Origin: an uncultured Lachnospiraceae bacterium
GTDB taxonomy: Bacteria > Bacillota > Clostridia > Lachnospirales > Lachnospiraceae
Length of the DNA stretch: 64,000 bases
NCBI GenBank assembly: GCA_947173495.1
Contig: CAMWFQ010000024.1
Location: 1-64,000, forward strand
Direction: 5' to 3'
The notes under the pieces are model-generated. The model ran no database searches and was not told where the DNA came from. It saw only the letters and a list, made by a program, of their open reading frames with translations. This document shows, piece by piece, positions 17,063-26,853 of the stretch. Made by a program: the position numbers and the translations under genes. Numbering within the stretch: the first letter of the stretch is position 1; each line of letters opens with the position of its first letter.

Positions 17063-17944
17063 TCAATCCAGTTTAATACAGAAGGCAAAATATCCGGTTC
17101 CGGTGTTAAGCAGCAGGCTGTAATCGAAATATTCTGAGTAAAACACCTGGCGGAACTGTTCTGCAGTCATCAAGTGGTTGCTTTCTAATTGGTATTCTGA
17201 GGACAGGTTGCAATGTATACTTACCTGATCTGCTATTTGCTCTGAGAGCTGCCTGGCGGCATTCAGGACCAGTTTATCCATTTTTTTCAGCGGCATATCT
17301 AACATGGAGCTTACGGCCCGCAGCACCAGATGATCTTCAAGCACCAGAAAAATTTGTACTTGTTTTCCTTCCTTTGAATGATAAGACAGCCGGTCGATCA
17401 TGCTGTTGCCAAAGTTTTCACCACTGTAATGTTCGCTGACAACTTCTGTCTGCAGCCGGAAGATTTCCTGTATAGTGACAGTCAAAGCGTCTTCCAGAGT
17501 GTCCATGTCTTTTCCGATATTGTCCTTTTTCCATTTATTTGCAACTTTTCCTGTGATAGCACGATCCTCAATCATAATATGGGCGGTCAGCCATCCAAGA
17601 CAAATACCAAGAAAGTGATGAATGGATTCCTGAGAATAGTTTGATTCTGACAAGTCTTTTTCAAGAGCGGGAAGTGTTTTATAGCGCATATCATCATGCA
17701 GACGTTTGTGTATTTCATATCCCCGGTATCCGATAGACCGCATATAGGATTCTTCGTCAGTAAAATGTTCTATGGCATAACTTTTGAAGTATTTGATCCC
17801 TTCGGCACATGCCCACTGTCCATGGTGTTCATTTTTGCTTAAATAGATCAGTTTGCGTACGATCGAAAAAAGTTTCCGGTGTGCATTGTCGATGGAATCA
17901 ACTCCTATGTTAAACCGCTCGTTCCATTCTGCTTCTTTCGCCAT
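17063..17944 (-). CDS. Bacteriohemerythrin with CheX-like C-terminal domain
   Basis: Residues ~7-135 of this 293-residue protein are a hemerythrin domain. The iron-ligand pattern is H22 (NAHRKLF), H60/E64 (EHFTDEE), H79, H83, and H122 with D127 (AHIMIEDR). It should bind a di-iron centre and O2, in sensing or protection of an anaerobe. Residues ~175-293 resemble CheX-type or chemotaxis-phosphatase-like modules (LVLEDHLVLRAVSSML...AARQLSEQIADQVS). No signal peptide is seen. It is a single gene, read divergently from the HAD gene. Confidence 0.88.
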   Translation of the reverse strand: MAKEAEWNERFNIGVDSIDNAHRKLFSIVRKLIYLSKNEHHGQWACAEGIKYFKSYAIEHFTDEESYMRSIGYRGYEIHKRLHDDMRYKTLPALEKDLSESNYSQESIHHFLGICLGWLTAHIMIEDRAITGKVANKWKKDNIGKDMDTLEDALTVTIQEIFRLQTEVVSEHYSGENFGNSMIDRLSYHSKEGKQVQIFLVLEDHLVLRAVSSMLDMPLKKMDKLVLNAARQLSEQIADQVSIHCNLSSEYQLESNHLMTAEQFRQVFYSEYFDYSLLLNTGTGYFAFCIKLD

Positions 17945-18142
17945 TCTAATCCTCTATTTCCGGGAAAAATCCCATTATACAAGTTCGCGGAATAAATCAT
18001 TCCGAAACGTGTTTAATATTAATATATGTCGAGAAGTGGCGAAAAGTGTCGTTTTTATAAGCACAGGAAGGGTTATTTTGCATCCGTGTATTTTTCAGAA
18101 GCCTCAAGGTGTAACAGGCGCAGGAAACATATACCGGATGAA

Positions 18143-18171
18143 TTGAAAAAATATCAAATACATGATATGAT
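18143..18171 (+). promoter_or_regulatory. SigA-type promoter of the HAD gene
   Basis: TTGAAA, a 17-nt spacer and TATGAT lie 30 nt before the start codon. Confidence 0.65.
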
Positions 18172-18200
18172 ATTTCAAAATTTCTGATGGAGGATTCTTT

Positions 18201-18953
18201 ATGCTCGTATTTGATCTGGACGGTACATTGCTGCATGATGATAAATCTCTTTCTGACTATACAGTTGACATACTGGAGAAGTGCAGAAGCAAGGGGATGA
18301 AAGTGGCGATTGCTACGGCCAGGCCTTTGCGGTCAGTCTCTGAATACAGCATGAGGATCAAGCCGGATTATACCATCTGCCATAACGGCGCAGTCATATC
18401 CGGAAAAGAAGGACTTCTGTACAGTAGTATAAAAAGGGCGGATATAGAACAGATTTTGCAGGCGCTGAAAGCGCTTCCGGGAAATAACAGGATTGCCATT
18501 GAATCGAATGATAAAATGATTGCCAATTTTTCTCCCGGGGAAGTATGGAAGGAAGAAGATTATGAAAAATCTGAGTTTGAAGAGATCATGGTAGATCATG
18601 CCGATAAAATACTGTTTTTCCTTGATGAAAATGACTCGGCAGAGGAAATTCAAAGCAGTATTCCCGAAGAATGCTATTTAGTGGTAATTGAAAAGAACTT
18701 TGGAATGATTATGAACAAAAAAGCCACGAAATATCAGGCTGTTAAGAAAATTATCGAAAAAGAAGGAATCAGACTGGAAAGCGTTTTTTTCTTTGGCGAC
18801 GACTATAATGACATAGAATTACTGGAAAAAGCGGGATATGGAATAGCTGTGGCCAATGCCTGTCCTGCGGCAAAGCAGGCCGCCGGTTATTTATGTGGGA
18901 CAAATAATGAAGACGGTGTTGCAGTATGGCTGGCGGAAAATCTGAAGCTTTGA
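18201..18953 (+). CDS. HAD-superfamily Cof-type phosphatase
   Basis: This 250-residue protein has HAD motif I LVFDLDGTLLHDD at its N-terminus, motif II IATARPL, and motif IV FFGDDYNDIELLEKAGYGIAVANA. A C2-type cap (~80-180) fits the Cof/YidA subfamily, which dephosphorylates sugar or nucleotide phosphates. The substrate is not visible. The RBS is GATGGAGGA. It ends 9 nt before the convergent ybaK-type gene. Confidence 0.92.
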   Translation: MLVFDLDGTLLHDDKSLSDYTVDILEKCRSKGMKVAIATARPLRSVSEYSMRIKPDYTICHNGAVISGKEGLLYSSIKRADIEQILQALKALPGNNRIAIESNDKMIANFSPGEVWKEEDYEKSEFEEIMVDHADKILFFLDENDSAEEIQSSIPEECYLVVIEKNFGMIMNKKATKYQAVKKIIEKEGIRLESVFFFGDDYNDIELLEKAGYGIAVANACPAAKQAAGYLCGTNNEDGVAVWLAENLKL

Positions 18954-18962
18954 GAACAGTCT

Positions 18963-19445
18963 CTAACTGACAATGATATCCTTCAGCTCAAACCGCAACA
19001 CCTTTTTAAGATCACTTAAAGAAGTTTCAACCTGATAACCGATCTTGCCGCCGCTGAAAATGATTGTGCTACAGTTTTCAGCAGAGGCATCGATTACGGT
19101 TCTGAACTGCTTTTTCATACCGATAGGAGAACAGCCTCCGTGAATGTACCCGGTTAACTCCAATAAGTCTTTCGATCTGATCATACTGATATTCTTTTCT
19201 TCAACGGAAGCGGCCGCTTTCTTTAAATCCAGTTCTTTATGAACAGGGACAAGGAAAACATAATTACGGTTTGAATGCCCGATGGTCACCAATGTTTTAA
19301 AAACCTGCCGGGGATCCTGCTGAAGGACAGCAGCAACATCAATGCCGCTGATGACACCGGTATCGGCATAACAATGGCTCGTATAGATGATTTTTTTCTG
19401 GTCCAGTATTCTCATTACGTTTGTTTTTTCTATACTCTTTTTCAT
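18963..19445 (-). CDS. ybaK: Cys-tRNA(Pro)/aminoacyl-tRNA deacylase YbaK/EbsC
   Basis: This 160-residue protein is of the YbaK/ProX editing family, which hydrolyses mischarged Cys-tRNA(Pro). It has KTLVTIGHSNRNYVFLVPVHKELDLKKAA, the GYIHGGCSPIGMKK block with the conserved Gly-rich loop, and a terminal SLSDLKKVL. The length matches the family. It is a single gene; no catalytic defect is seen. Confidence 0.93.
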   Translation of the reverse strand: MKKSIEKTNVMRILDQKKIIYTSHCYADTGVISGIDVAAVLQQDPRQVFKTLVTIGHSNRNYVFLVPVHKELDLKKAAASVEEKNISMIRSKDLLELTGYIHGGCSPIGMKKQFRTVIDASAENCSTIIFSGGKIGYQVETSLSDLKKVLRFELKDIIVS

Positions 19446-19652
19446 AATTTTGAGCTCCCACCATTTTATGCGTTTTATGCGAAGAAAGCTTCTCTTCAGA
19501 CGCTCTTATTTTAACACCAGCCTTCACTAAAAGCAATAAATCCACAGATATCGCATTCGCATGTTACTGCCGCTTGTATCCGTAGAAACTGCCGTTACAT
19601 AGCCGGAAATCTCTGTATGGAAGTTCACGATACAGCAGAAAAATGACCGTTA

Positions 19653-21473
19653 TCATTTCTCCCGGTATTTAATGGCCGGAATCCTCACATGCACTTCGGT
19701 TCCCTTCCCGTAGGTACTTTGAAACTGCAGGCCGTATGCTTCTCCATATAACAGCTGCAGACGAAGATGCGTATTGTAAATCCCGATATTGCTTCCGCTG
19801 CCGCTTCCTGTGCCATCCAGTATATTGGCAAGCTGTCCGGCGGGAATTCCCATACCAGTGTCAGAGATAGTGAAGAGGATATCCATATCTTCTGTCCATG
19901 CCATAATCACAATATCTCCGGACTTGGATTCCCGCTCAAAGATGCCATGCTGAATCGAATTTTCTACAATAGGCTGGAGCACCAGTTTGGGAATCTCAAA
20001 ATCCAGAATTTCATCCGGCACATCAATGAGGAAGTTAATCCGGTCTTCATAACGCATATTTTGCAGTTTTACAAAGAGATCTACATGCCGCAGCTCCTCC
20101 TGGATGGGAATGGTGATGTTCTTTTTTGACAGTGTCAGTTTATAAAATTTTGACAGTGTCTGCACAGCAATAGAGACTTCCTGCTGCTTTCCGCTCTGAG
20201 CAAGCCAGTTGATCATGTCCAGCATATTATAGAGGAAATGGGGATTGATCTGCGCCTGCAGAGCCTTTACTTCGGAGACCTTCAGCTTTTCAGCAGTCTC
20301 CGTTTCTTTTGTCATAAGTGCATTGATGCGGTCTACCATGACATTATAGTTGCAGACCAGCTGCCCAATCTCATCCTGATCATCTTCATTATCAAATTTT
20401 ACAGGGGTTTTCCCCCTGTCTTCATTCATTTTATCTACTACCAGAGAAAGGCGCTTTGCAATGTTGCCGGATAAAAGTAACGCGGTTATGTAGGCAAGGG
20501 CAACGAAAAACAGGTAGAGAAATACCATATTGAGCAGGATCTGCCGGCTCTCAGAAAATACACTGTTTGTGGGAATGATAGATACCAGCCTCCAGTCTGT
20601 ATGATCCACCTCCCGGTACCCCATATAAAGATTTTCATCCAGAATAGTCACAGCGGCAAAATTCTGAGTACTTCCAATCCGCCCTGGAATAGACTCATAT
20701 CGCATAAAGTAGGTTCCTGCAAGAGCGGTATCGGAGGAGGCGACGATAGAGTTCCTGCTGTTGTTTATATAATAGACACTTCCCGTATCCGTGAGATTTT
20801 TGCAAAGGATATTCTTCAGGTATTCTGTGGAGAAGTAAACAGCAATATAGCAGGATTCCTGTGCGGGATCGTAGGGATTCCGAATCCTCTGTATGTATGC
20901 CATAGATCCCAGACTGTCAACCTCGGATCTGGTGAGATAAAAGTCGGGACAGAGCAGCACATTAATACCAGGCGCGCCGTCGAAGATGCCGTGCCAGTAG
21001 CTTCTCTCGATAAGGGAGGTGGATTCCACCAGATAAAAAGGGGAGGGCTCCTGAAAGGATTTTTCCATATAAGGGACATAGATACGCACCGCGGTAATAA
21101 AATCATAATCGATCAGGGATCGGATATTTCTGAAATAGTTCAGAGTGTCAGGATGATTCCCGTGTGAGGATAAATAGTCATAGACATTGGCGGCGTGAGT
21201 AATATCGGAAAGCACTGTGTCTGAAGTAATGCTTTCCATGGCCAGTTCAAGCTGGTTAACAGTGGCGGCAAGTGTCTCGGCGGTCTGACTGACCAGTGCC
21301 TGCTCGGAATTAATAGCATTGGTGGTTATGATATGGGACAGACGGCCATACAAAAAGCAGAAGACCACAAAGGTTGGAACCAGTACCAGAAGCAGATTGA
21401 GGATAATAAATTTATGCTTGAATTTCATATCATGCAGAAAGTGGTGCATAGCAGTACTGAAAAAAGAGATCAT
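19653..21473 (-). CDS. YesM-type sensor histidine kinase
   Basis: This 606-residue membrane kinase has TM1 (~21-43), a large extracellular Cache-like sensor region (~45-305), TM2 (~311-335) and a HAMP-like linker. A His_kinase domain with ALQAQINPHFLYNMLDMI (phosphoacceptor His) and an HATPase (LVLQPIVENSIQHG, DTGMGI) follow. Such kinases sense sugars or binding-protein complexes outside the cell. Its ATG overlaps the stop of the upstream regulator gene (ATGA), so the pair is translationally coupled. Its likely target is the divergent CUT2 transporter. Confidence 0.93.
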   Translation of the reverse strand: MISFFSTAMHHFLHDMKFKHKFIILNLLLVLVPTFVVFCFLYGRLSHIITTNAINSEQALVSQTAETLAATVNQLELAMESITSDTVLSDITHAANVYDYLSSHGNHPDTLNYFRNIRSLIDYDFITAVRIYVPYMEKSFQEPSPFYLVESTSLIERSYWHGIFDGAPGINVLLCPDFYLTRSEVDSLGSMAYIQRIRNPYDPAQESCYIAVYFSTEYLKNILCKNLTDTGSVYYINNSRNSIVASSDTALAGTYFMRYESIPGRIGSTQNFAAVTILDENLYMGYREVDHTDWRLVSIIPTNSVFSESRQILLNMVFLYLFFVALAYITALLLSGNIAKRLSLVVDKMNEDRGKTPVKFDNEDDQDEIGQLVCNYNVMVDRINALMTKETETAEKLKVSEVKALQAQINPHFLYNMLDMINWLAQSGKQQEVSIAVQTLSKFYKLTLSKKNITIPIQEELRHVDLFVKLQNMRYEDRINFLIDVPDEILDFEIPKLVLQPIVENSIQHGIFERESKSGDIVIMAWTEDMDILFTISDTGMGIPAGQLANILDGTGSGSGSNIGIYNTHLRLQLLYGEAYGLQFQSTYGKGTEVHVRIPAIKYREK

Positions 21474-23101
21474 ACAGTCCCTCCATACCCATCTCTGTAT
21501 TCGGAAGGAGACATGCCGGCGGATTTTTTGAAGATTTTGCCGAAATAATTGCCGTCGCTGTACCCCACCTGAGCAGAGATATCTGTGATCCGGTACCTGG
21601 GATCACGCAGAAGCTTTTTTGCTTTTTCGATCCGAAAGTCAGTGAGATATTGATTTAAGGTCTGTCCTGTTTCATTCTTAAAAAGAGTACAGAGATAAGA
21701 GGTGGACAGAAATACATGCTCACTGATCACCTTAATCGAAAGGGTTTCTTCCATATAATGATCTGCAATAAATTTTTTGATCAGATAAATGGAAGAATTA
21801 CTCTCGGTATTTTTTTCAGCCTGAAGGAAAAACAGGCGGATCTTTTCCAACAACAGATCATGCAGCGTATAAATAGATGAACAGTTTGAGATGGCCTCCC
21901 AGAGACTGCCTGAGCTTTCCGCCAGGCCGGGAGCTGTGGCATTGGGAGGGGCTCCCTGATAGCTGCCGGAATTATTGCCGGCAAAATTGTCAGGAGAGAT
22001 ATGCAGTGCATAGTAAGCATCCTCCACTGCAGTGAACAGCTTATAGTAAAAATCCCTCACCTGATTAGGCAGTATATTATGTTGGGACAACAGGAGGTCA
22101 AAGGTATCCTGCATCAGAGCATTAACGGCAGCAGTATTCTTCTGGGAAAGCAGCCCGGCAAGTTTTTCATTGGTATTGAGACTGCTGATCTCCGGGAAAG
22201 CGGAACGGGAATCTGTATTTTGATAAATACAACAGGTATTTTCTCTTGTAAAGAATGCATTCTGTAATTCAATGACAGCAGAATAATAGGAATCATAAAT
22301 CTGTGCTGCGCCCTTTACATTTTTACCGAACACGAGATGATAATGTAAGTCCATCTGCCGGAGAGAAGATTCGATCAGTCCGCCGAGGGCTTTCTTGCGC
22401 CGGTCGTCATAGTCCGTAAATCCCCATACATGAAAAAAGATCAGGAAGTCCTGTCTGGCAGCGTGTATTTCTTTCAAACGCTGGCCGGAGAGAAGTCTGT
22501 TTACAAGGGATGTGATACTGCCGCTTAATTCTTCCTGCATAGGTGCATTGTGATAAAAACGAATTAAAAAGGTAAAAAAGGGTGTTTTATCATCTATGGG
22601 AAAGGAAAAATCCAGTTCATTCCATTCCGGAAGCTCTGATTCACCGCCTGGAGCGGAGATCAGGGCGGAAGCCAGCATGGAACGGGAGTGAGACAGAGAC
22701 AGGGCATGTGAGGAGGCGGCCCGTTTTGATTCCGTAACCCGCAGGCAGGCCTCCCTGACAGCATCTTTAATTTCTTCCAGATCAATGGGCTTTTCCACAT
22801 AGCTGACGGCTTTAAGACGAATAGCTGCTTTCAGGTATTCCTTGTCTGAGAAACCACTCATGAAGATTATACTGAGAAACGGATTGGCGTTTTGAAGCTT
22901 TTCAGCCATTTCAATGCCATCCATACGGGGCATTCTGATATCACTGAGAATGATATCCGGATGAAAAGACAACGCAACATCACAGCCGTGAATGCCGTCA
23001 TCCGCCTGTGTGACAGAACTGATTCCTATGCTTTTCCAGTCAATGCTGTTCATCAGCCCTTCTCTGGTGAGTTTTTCATCATCTACAATCAGAAGCTTCA
23101 T
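21470..23101 (-). CDS. YesN-type response regulator (REC-AraC)
   Basis: This 543-residue regulator starts MKLLIVDDEKLTREG and has a receiver domain with the phospho-Asp in HPDIILSDIRMPRMDG and K in VEKPIDL. A long poorly conserved middle and a C-terminal AraC-type double HTH (SYLCTLFKNETGQTLNQYL...ITDISAQVGYSDGNYFGKIFKK) follow. ATG 23101 is chosen for its GAGGGAACT RBS and because the receiver domain starts there. It forms an operon with the kinase behind it and is divergent from the sugar transporter. Confidence 0.94.
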   Translation of the reverse strand: MKLLIVDDEKLTREGLMNSIDWKSIGISSVTQADDGIHGCDVALSFHPDIILSDIRMPRMDGIEMAEKLQNANPFLSIIFMSGFSDKEYLKAAIRLKAVSYVEKPIDLEEIKDAVREACLRVTESKRAASSHALSLSHSRSMLASALISAPGGESELPEWNELDFSFPIDDKTPFFTFLIRFYHNAPMQEELSGSITSLVNRLLSGQRLKEIHAARQDFLIFFHVWGFTDYDDRRKKALGGLIESSLRQMDLHYHLVFGKNVKGAAQIYDSYYSAVIELQNAFFTRENTCCIYQNTDSRSAFPEISSLNTNEKLAGLLSQKNTAAVNALMQDTFDLLLSQHNILPNQVRDFYYKLFTAVEDAYYALHISPDNFAGNNSGSYQGAPPNATAPGLAESSGSLWEAISNCSSIYTLHDLLLEKIRLFFLQAEKNTESNSSIYLIKKFIADHYMEETLSIKVISEHVFLSTSYLCTLFKNETGQTLNQYLTDFRIEKAKKLLRDPRYRITDISAQVGYSDGNYFGKIFKKSAGMSPSEYRDGYGGTV

Positions 23102-23187
23102 AGTTCCCTCTAAAATAATCATATGTAACAAAAATATTCTACCAGACTCCCCGAAAAAAAGAAACAATTTTACCCGAAATCGAAAAA

Positions 23188-23224
23188 TACTACGATAGTA
23201 CGGAAAAATTCTTAATGCTATACT
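23188..23224 (+). promoter_or_regulatory. Palindrome and -10 box before the CUT2 transporter
   Basis: A 13-nt palindrome TACTACGATAGTA (23188-23200) lies just upstream of TATACT (23219-23224), a good -10. The -35 position falls on the palindrome end, so this may be an activator site for the divergent AraC-type regulator. Confidence 0.4.
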
Positions 23225-23261
23225 TAAGGCAGCTTTAAAAGGAGGAAGGGAGGAAAAAGAG

Positions 23262-24776
23262 TTGTCCGAGTATGTGCTTGAGTTAAAAGGCATTACCAAG
23301 ATCTTTCCCGGAGTGAAGGCGCTGAATAATGTACAGTTTCAGCTGAAACCAGGTGAAGTTCATGCATTGATGGGCGAAAATGGTGCAGGCAAGTCTACCT
23401 TTATCAAAGTCATAACCGGTGTACATAAGGCGGAAGAGGGCGAAATGTATCTTTTGGGGAAGAAGGTGGATTTCAGAGGACCCAGGGATGCCCAGCAGGC
23501 GGGAATTGCCGCCGTGTATCAGCATCCTACTTCATATCCGGATCTGACAGTGACAGAAAATATTTTCATGAATCATGAGATCAAGAAGAACGGCATGATT
23601 CAGTGGAAGCAGATGAATAAAGAGGCTCAGGAGTACCTGGACCAGCTGGATGCAGATTTTAAGCCTACTGTGGAGATGGGATCTCTTTCCGTAGCCCAGC
23701 AGCAGATGGTGGAGATCGCCAAGGCTATTTCCACCCATGCCAAAATCATCATTCTGGATGAACCTACTGCAGCGCTTACTGCAAGTGAGTCTGAAAAGCT
23801 GTACAGAATTGTAGAAAAGCTCAGGGATGAGGGGGTATCCATTATTTTCATTTCCCACAGGTTCGAGGATATGTACCGGCTGGCTGAAAGAGTGACAGTA
23901 TTCAGGGATTCACAGTATATTGGAACTTATGATGTAAATGGTATAACCAACGCGGAGCTGATCAAGCATATGGTAGGACGCGAGATTAAAGATCTGTTCC
24001 CTAAACCGGAGGTCAGGCTGGGAGAGGAGTTGCTTCGGATAGAGGATTTCTCCAGAACTGGTTATTTTAAAAATATCAGTCTGAAGGTAAGAGCGGGAGA
24101 AATCATAGGGCTCACCGGTCTGGTGGGTGCAGGACGTACAGAGGTTATGGAAAGCCTGTGCGGAATCACCCGGCCGGACGAAGGCAGAATCTTTCTGGAG
24201 GGAAAGGAGATTTTCATAAAAGGCCCTGGTGATGCCATGGATAATGGGATTGTTCTTTTGCCGGAGGATCGGCAGAAGACAGGACTGATCCTGAGTTGGG
24301 GGCTTGGAAGAAATGTGACGCTTCCCATTATCAGTAAGCTGACCAGAAAAGGATTCATTGATGAAAAGGCGGAAAATGAACTGTCCAAAAAGTTCCTTGA
24401 GGATGTGGATACAAAGGCGGTTACCATATTTGATGCGGCGAGTTCTCTGTCCGGCGGCAACCAGCAGAAGGTGGTAGTGGCAAAGGCCCTGGTCCAGGAC
24501 AATATGAAAGTGATCATCATGGATGAGCCTACAAAAGGTGTAGATGTAGGCGCCAAGGCTGAGATTTATCAAATCATGGGAGAACTGGCACAGAAGGGAT
24601 TTGCCATTATTATGATTTCGTCTGAAATGCCGGAGATACTGGGGATGTGCGACAGAATTTATGTGATGTGCAGCGGGCGTATCACAGGTGAGCTTAGCCG
24701 GGATGAGGCAACCCAGGAACGCATTCTTGAGTATGCTATGGAGAAAGAAAAAAGAGAGGAGGCGGCAGAAAGATAA
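23262..24776 (+). CDS. CUT2-family sugar ABC transporter, ATP-binding protein (duplicated ATPase)
   Basis: This 504-residue RbsA/MglA-type protein has two fused ATPase domains. The first has Walker A GENGAGKST, SVAQQQMVEIAKAI and Walker B IIILDEPTAAL. The second has a degenerate Walker A (GLVGAGRTE), signature LSGGNQQKVVVAKAL and IIMDEPTKGVDVG. The degenerate second P-loop is usual in CUT2. It starts with TTG 23262 behind GGGAGGAAAAAGAG. It powers import by the two permeases that follow; the first overlaps it by 1 nt. Confidence 0.95.
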   Translation: MSEYVLELKGITKIFPGVKALNNVQFQLKPGEVHALMGENGAGKSTFIKVITGVHKAEEGEMYLLGKKVDFRGPRDAQQAGIAAVYQHPTSYPDLTVTENIFMNHEIKKNGMIQWKQMNKEAQEYLDQLDADFKPTVEMGSLSVAQQQMVEIAKAISTHAKIIILDEPTAALTASESEKLYRIVEKLRDEGVSIIFISHRFEDMYRLAERVTVFRDSQYIGTYDVNGITNAELIKHMVGREIKDLFPKPEVRLGEELLRIEDFSRTGYFKNISLKVRAGEIIGLTGLVGAGRTEVMESLCGITRPDEGRIFLEGKEIFIKGPGDAMDNGIVLLPEDRQKTGLILSWGLGRNVTLPIISKLTRKGFIDEKAENELSKKFLEDVDTKAVTIFDAASSLSGGNQQKVVVAKALVQDNMKVIIMDEPTKGVDVGAKAEIYQIMGELAQKGFAIIMISSEMPEILGMCDRIYVMCSGRITGELSRDEATQERILEYAMEKEKREEAAER

Positions 24777-25774
24777 TGGAAAAAAAATCATTGTGGAAGA
24801 AAATTACAGGTTCCCGTGAGGCCAGTCTGGTCATTGTTCTGATTGTGCTCTGCGCGCTGATCTCTGTCAAAAGTCCGGCATTTCTGTCCATGCAGAATAT
24901 TCTGGAAATCCTGAAAAACAATGCGGTCATCATGATCATGTCACTTGGAATGCTGTGTGTGCTGTTGGTAGGAGGAATTGACATTTCCATTACATCAACG
25001 CTGGCGCTGGCGGGCATGAGTATCGGAATGATGTACAAATACAGTGTCATTGAAAGTACGCTGCTTGGATTTGTGATTGCCGCGGCAATGGGTGCTGTAT
25101 GCGGACTGGTCATTGGTCTGGTCATCTCATGGGGGAGGGTGCTTCCTATTATTGCAACCATGGGATTCATGTACATATACCGCGGGCTGGCTTATCTGGT
25201 GGCGCAGGACCAGTGGGCAGGGGCGGATGCTCTGGGGACCTTCAAGGACTTTGCGCTGAGCAACAGCCTGGGACTGGGCCTGATCAATAACGTGATTGTA
25301 ATCACCATACTTTGCTATGTGATTTTCTATATTGTGCTGAAATGGACGAAGTTCGGACGTAATATCTATGCGGTAGGTTCTAATGAAGAGGCAGCCCGGA
25401 TTTCGGGCATCAATGTGACGGCAGTAAAGACGGCGGTATATACCATTATGGGTCTCCTCGCAGGTATTTCGGGCGCGCTTGCTACATCTGTGTACGCATC
25501 CGCCCAGCCTAATATGCAGACATCCAAGGAGATGGATGTGATTGCAGCCTGTGTGATTGGAGGAGTGAGTATGAACGGCGGACGGGGGTCTGTGCTGGGA
25601 GCATTGCTGGGAGCGCTGGTATTGTCCGTTATTGCCAAGGCTCTTCCACTGGTTGGAATCGATGCCATTGCTCAGAACACCGTTAAGGGCGTGATCATTG
25701 TAGCGGTTATTATACTGAATGTACTGACGCAGCGCATGATGGATAAGACAAATCTGGAAAAGAGAGAAATGTAA
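24776..25774 (+). CDS. CUT2-family sugar ABC transporter permease 1
   Basis: This 332-residue polytopic membrane protein of the branched-chain/ribose permease family (BPD_transp_2) has about 8-10 TM segments. It carries the family motif GGIDISITSTLALAGM near residue 62 and GRNIYAVGSNEEAARISGIN near 190. Start and upstream stop overlap (TAATG). Together with the next gene it forms a heterodimeric pore, as in rhamnose or AI-2 type systems, which also have two different permeases. Confidence 0.94.
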   Translation: MEKKSLWKKITGSREASLVIVLIVLCALISVKSPAFLSMQNILEILKNNAVIMIMSLGMLCVLLVGGIDISITSTLALAGMSIGMMYKYSVIESTLLGFVIAAAMGAVCGLVIGLVISWGRVLPIIATMGFMYIYRGLAYLVAQDQWAGADALGTFKDFALSNSLGLGLINNVIVITILCYVIFYIVLKWTKFGRNIYAVGSNEEAARISGINVTAVKTAVYTIMGLLAGISGALATSVYASAQPNMQTSKEMDVIAACVIGGVSMNGGRGSVLGALLGALVLSVIAKALPLVGIDAIAQNTVKGVIIVAVIILNVLTQRMMDKTNLEKREM

Positions 25775-25785
25775 GGAGGGAAGAC

Positions 25786-26787
25786 ATGGCAGGAAAATCA
25801 GGAAGAACCATATCTGCAGTTCCCCAGAAGTCGTTTATGAAGACGATTTTAAGCTGGGAAGGAATCTTATTGGTTCTGTTTATAGGGATTAATATTTTTT
25901 GCAAATGCATTTCCCCGGTTTATAATTTTACCAATGTGCTTCGGGAAATGCCCAAGTACCTGACAGAGATCTTTTTGCTGTTTCCCATGGCATATATCCT
26001 GCTGATGGGAGAGATTGATATTTCGGTAGGTTCCACTGTATGCTTATCAGCCACAGTTGCCTGTCTGGTAAGTAACGCGGGACTGCCCTTTGGTATTGTA
26101 CTGCTGGCCGGGCTGGCAACGGGAACAGTCTGTGGTATGATCAATGGTTTTTTGGCAGTAAAATTCAGGGAACTGCCTACCATGATCATTACGCTGGGAA
26201 CACAGATCGTATTCCGTGGGATTGCAGAGATTGCATTAGGAGATGGCGGTTCTGTTTCTCTTGTGAATGCGGATGGCTTTCGGATGATTGCCGGGAAAGT
26301 GGGACCCTTTCCGTATCTGTTTTTCGTTGTAATCATCTGTGCAGTGATTTTTACAGTGATTGCAGAAAAGAGAGTTTATGGGCGTTCCCTGTATGCCATC
26401 GGCAGTAACAGCAGAACGGCATTTTATTCAGGAATAAAAGTAAATAAGGTATTATTTACAGCCTATGCTGTTCTGGGATTTCTGGCAGGTGTTTCGGCGC
26501 TTTTTCTGATCAGCGCAACCTACGGGGCAAATACGACAACGGGAAAAGGCTTCGAGATGGATGCTATTGCAATGGCAGTTTTTGGAGGCATCTCTACTGC
26601 AGGCGGAAAAGGAAAGCTGACAGGAGCTGTCATTGCAGCATTTACGATTGTATGTCTGCGTGTGGGACTCGGACAGATTAACATGAATGCTCAGGTGATC
26701 CTGATTATTTTAGGCCTGTTGCTGATCTGCTCCGTGCTTCTGCCCAATATATCATCAGCACTTCATAAAACGAGAAAAAAAGCCTGA
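25786..26787 (+). CDS. CUT2-family sugar ABC transporter permease 2
   Basis: This 333-residue permease of the same family has GEIDISVGSTVCLSATVA near residue 73 and YGRSLYAIGSNSRTAFYSGI near 200. The N-terminal ~25 residues are cytoplasmic. The RBS GGAGGGAAG lies 11 nt after the previous stop. Two distinct permeases plus one fused ATPase point to a RhaSTPQ- or LsrABCD-like layout. Confidence 0.94.
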   Translation: MAGKSGRTISAVPQKSFMKTILSWEGILLVLFIGINIFCKCISPVYNFTNVLREMPKYLTEIFLLFPMAYILLMGEIDISVGSTVCLSATVACLVSNAGLPFGIVLLAGLATGTVCGMINGFLAVKFRELPTMIITLGTQIVFRGIAEIALGDGGSVSLVNADGFRMIAGKVGPFPYLFFVVIICAVIFTVIAEKRVYGRSLYAIGSNSRTAFYSGIKVNKVLFTAYAVLGFLAGVSALFLISATYGANTTTGKGFEMDAIAMAVFGGISTAGGKGKLTGAVIAAFTIVCLRVGLGQINMNAQVILIILGLLLICSVLLPNISSALHKTRKKA

Positions 26788-26853
26788 TAAGGTATCAATG
26801 TCCCACCAGGGATTTGATATAGAAACTAATTAAATTTAAGGGAGGATTTAAGA

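Noticed and set aside
23910..24791. A 293-codon minus-strand frame opposite the CUT2 ATPase
   Set aside because: The ATPase motifs fully explain the plus strand; no RBS or conserved motif is seen on the other.
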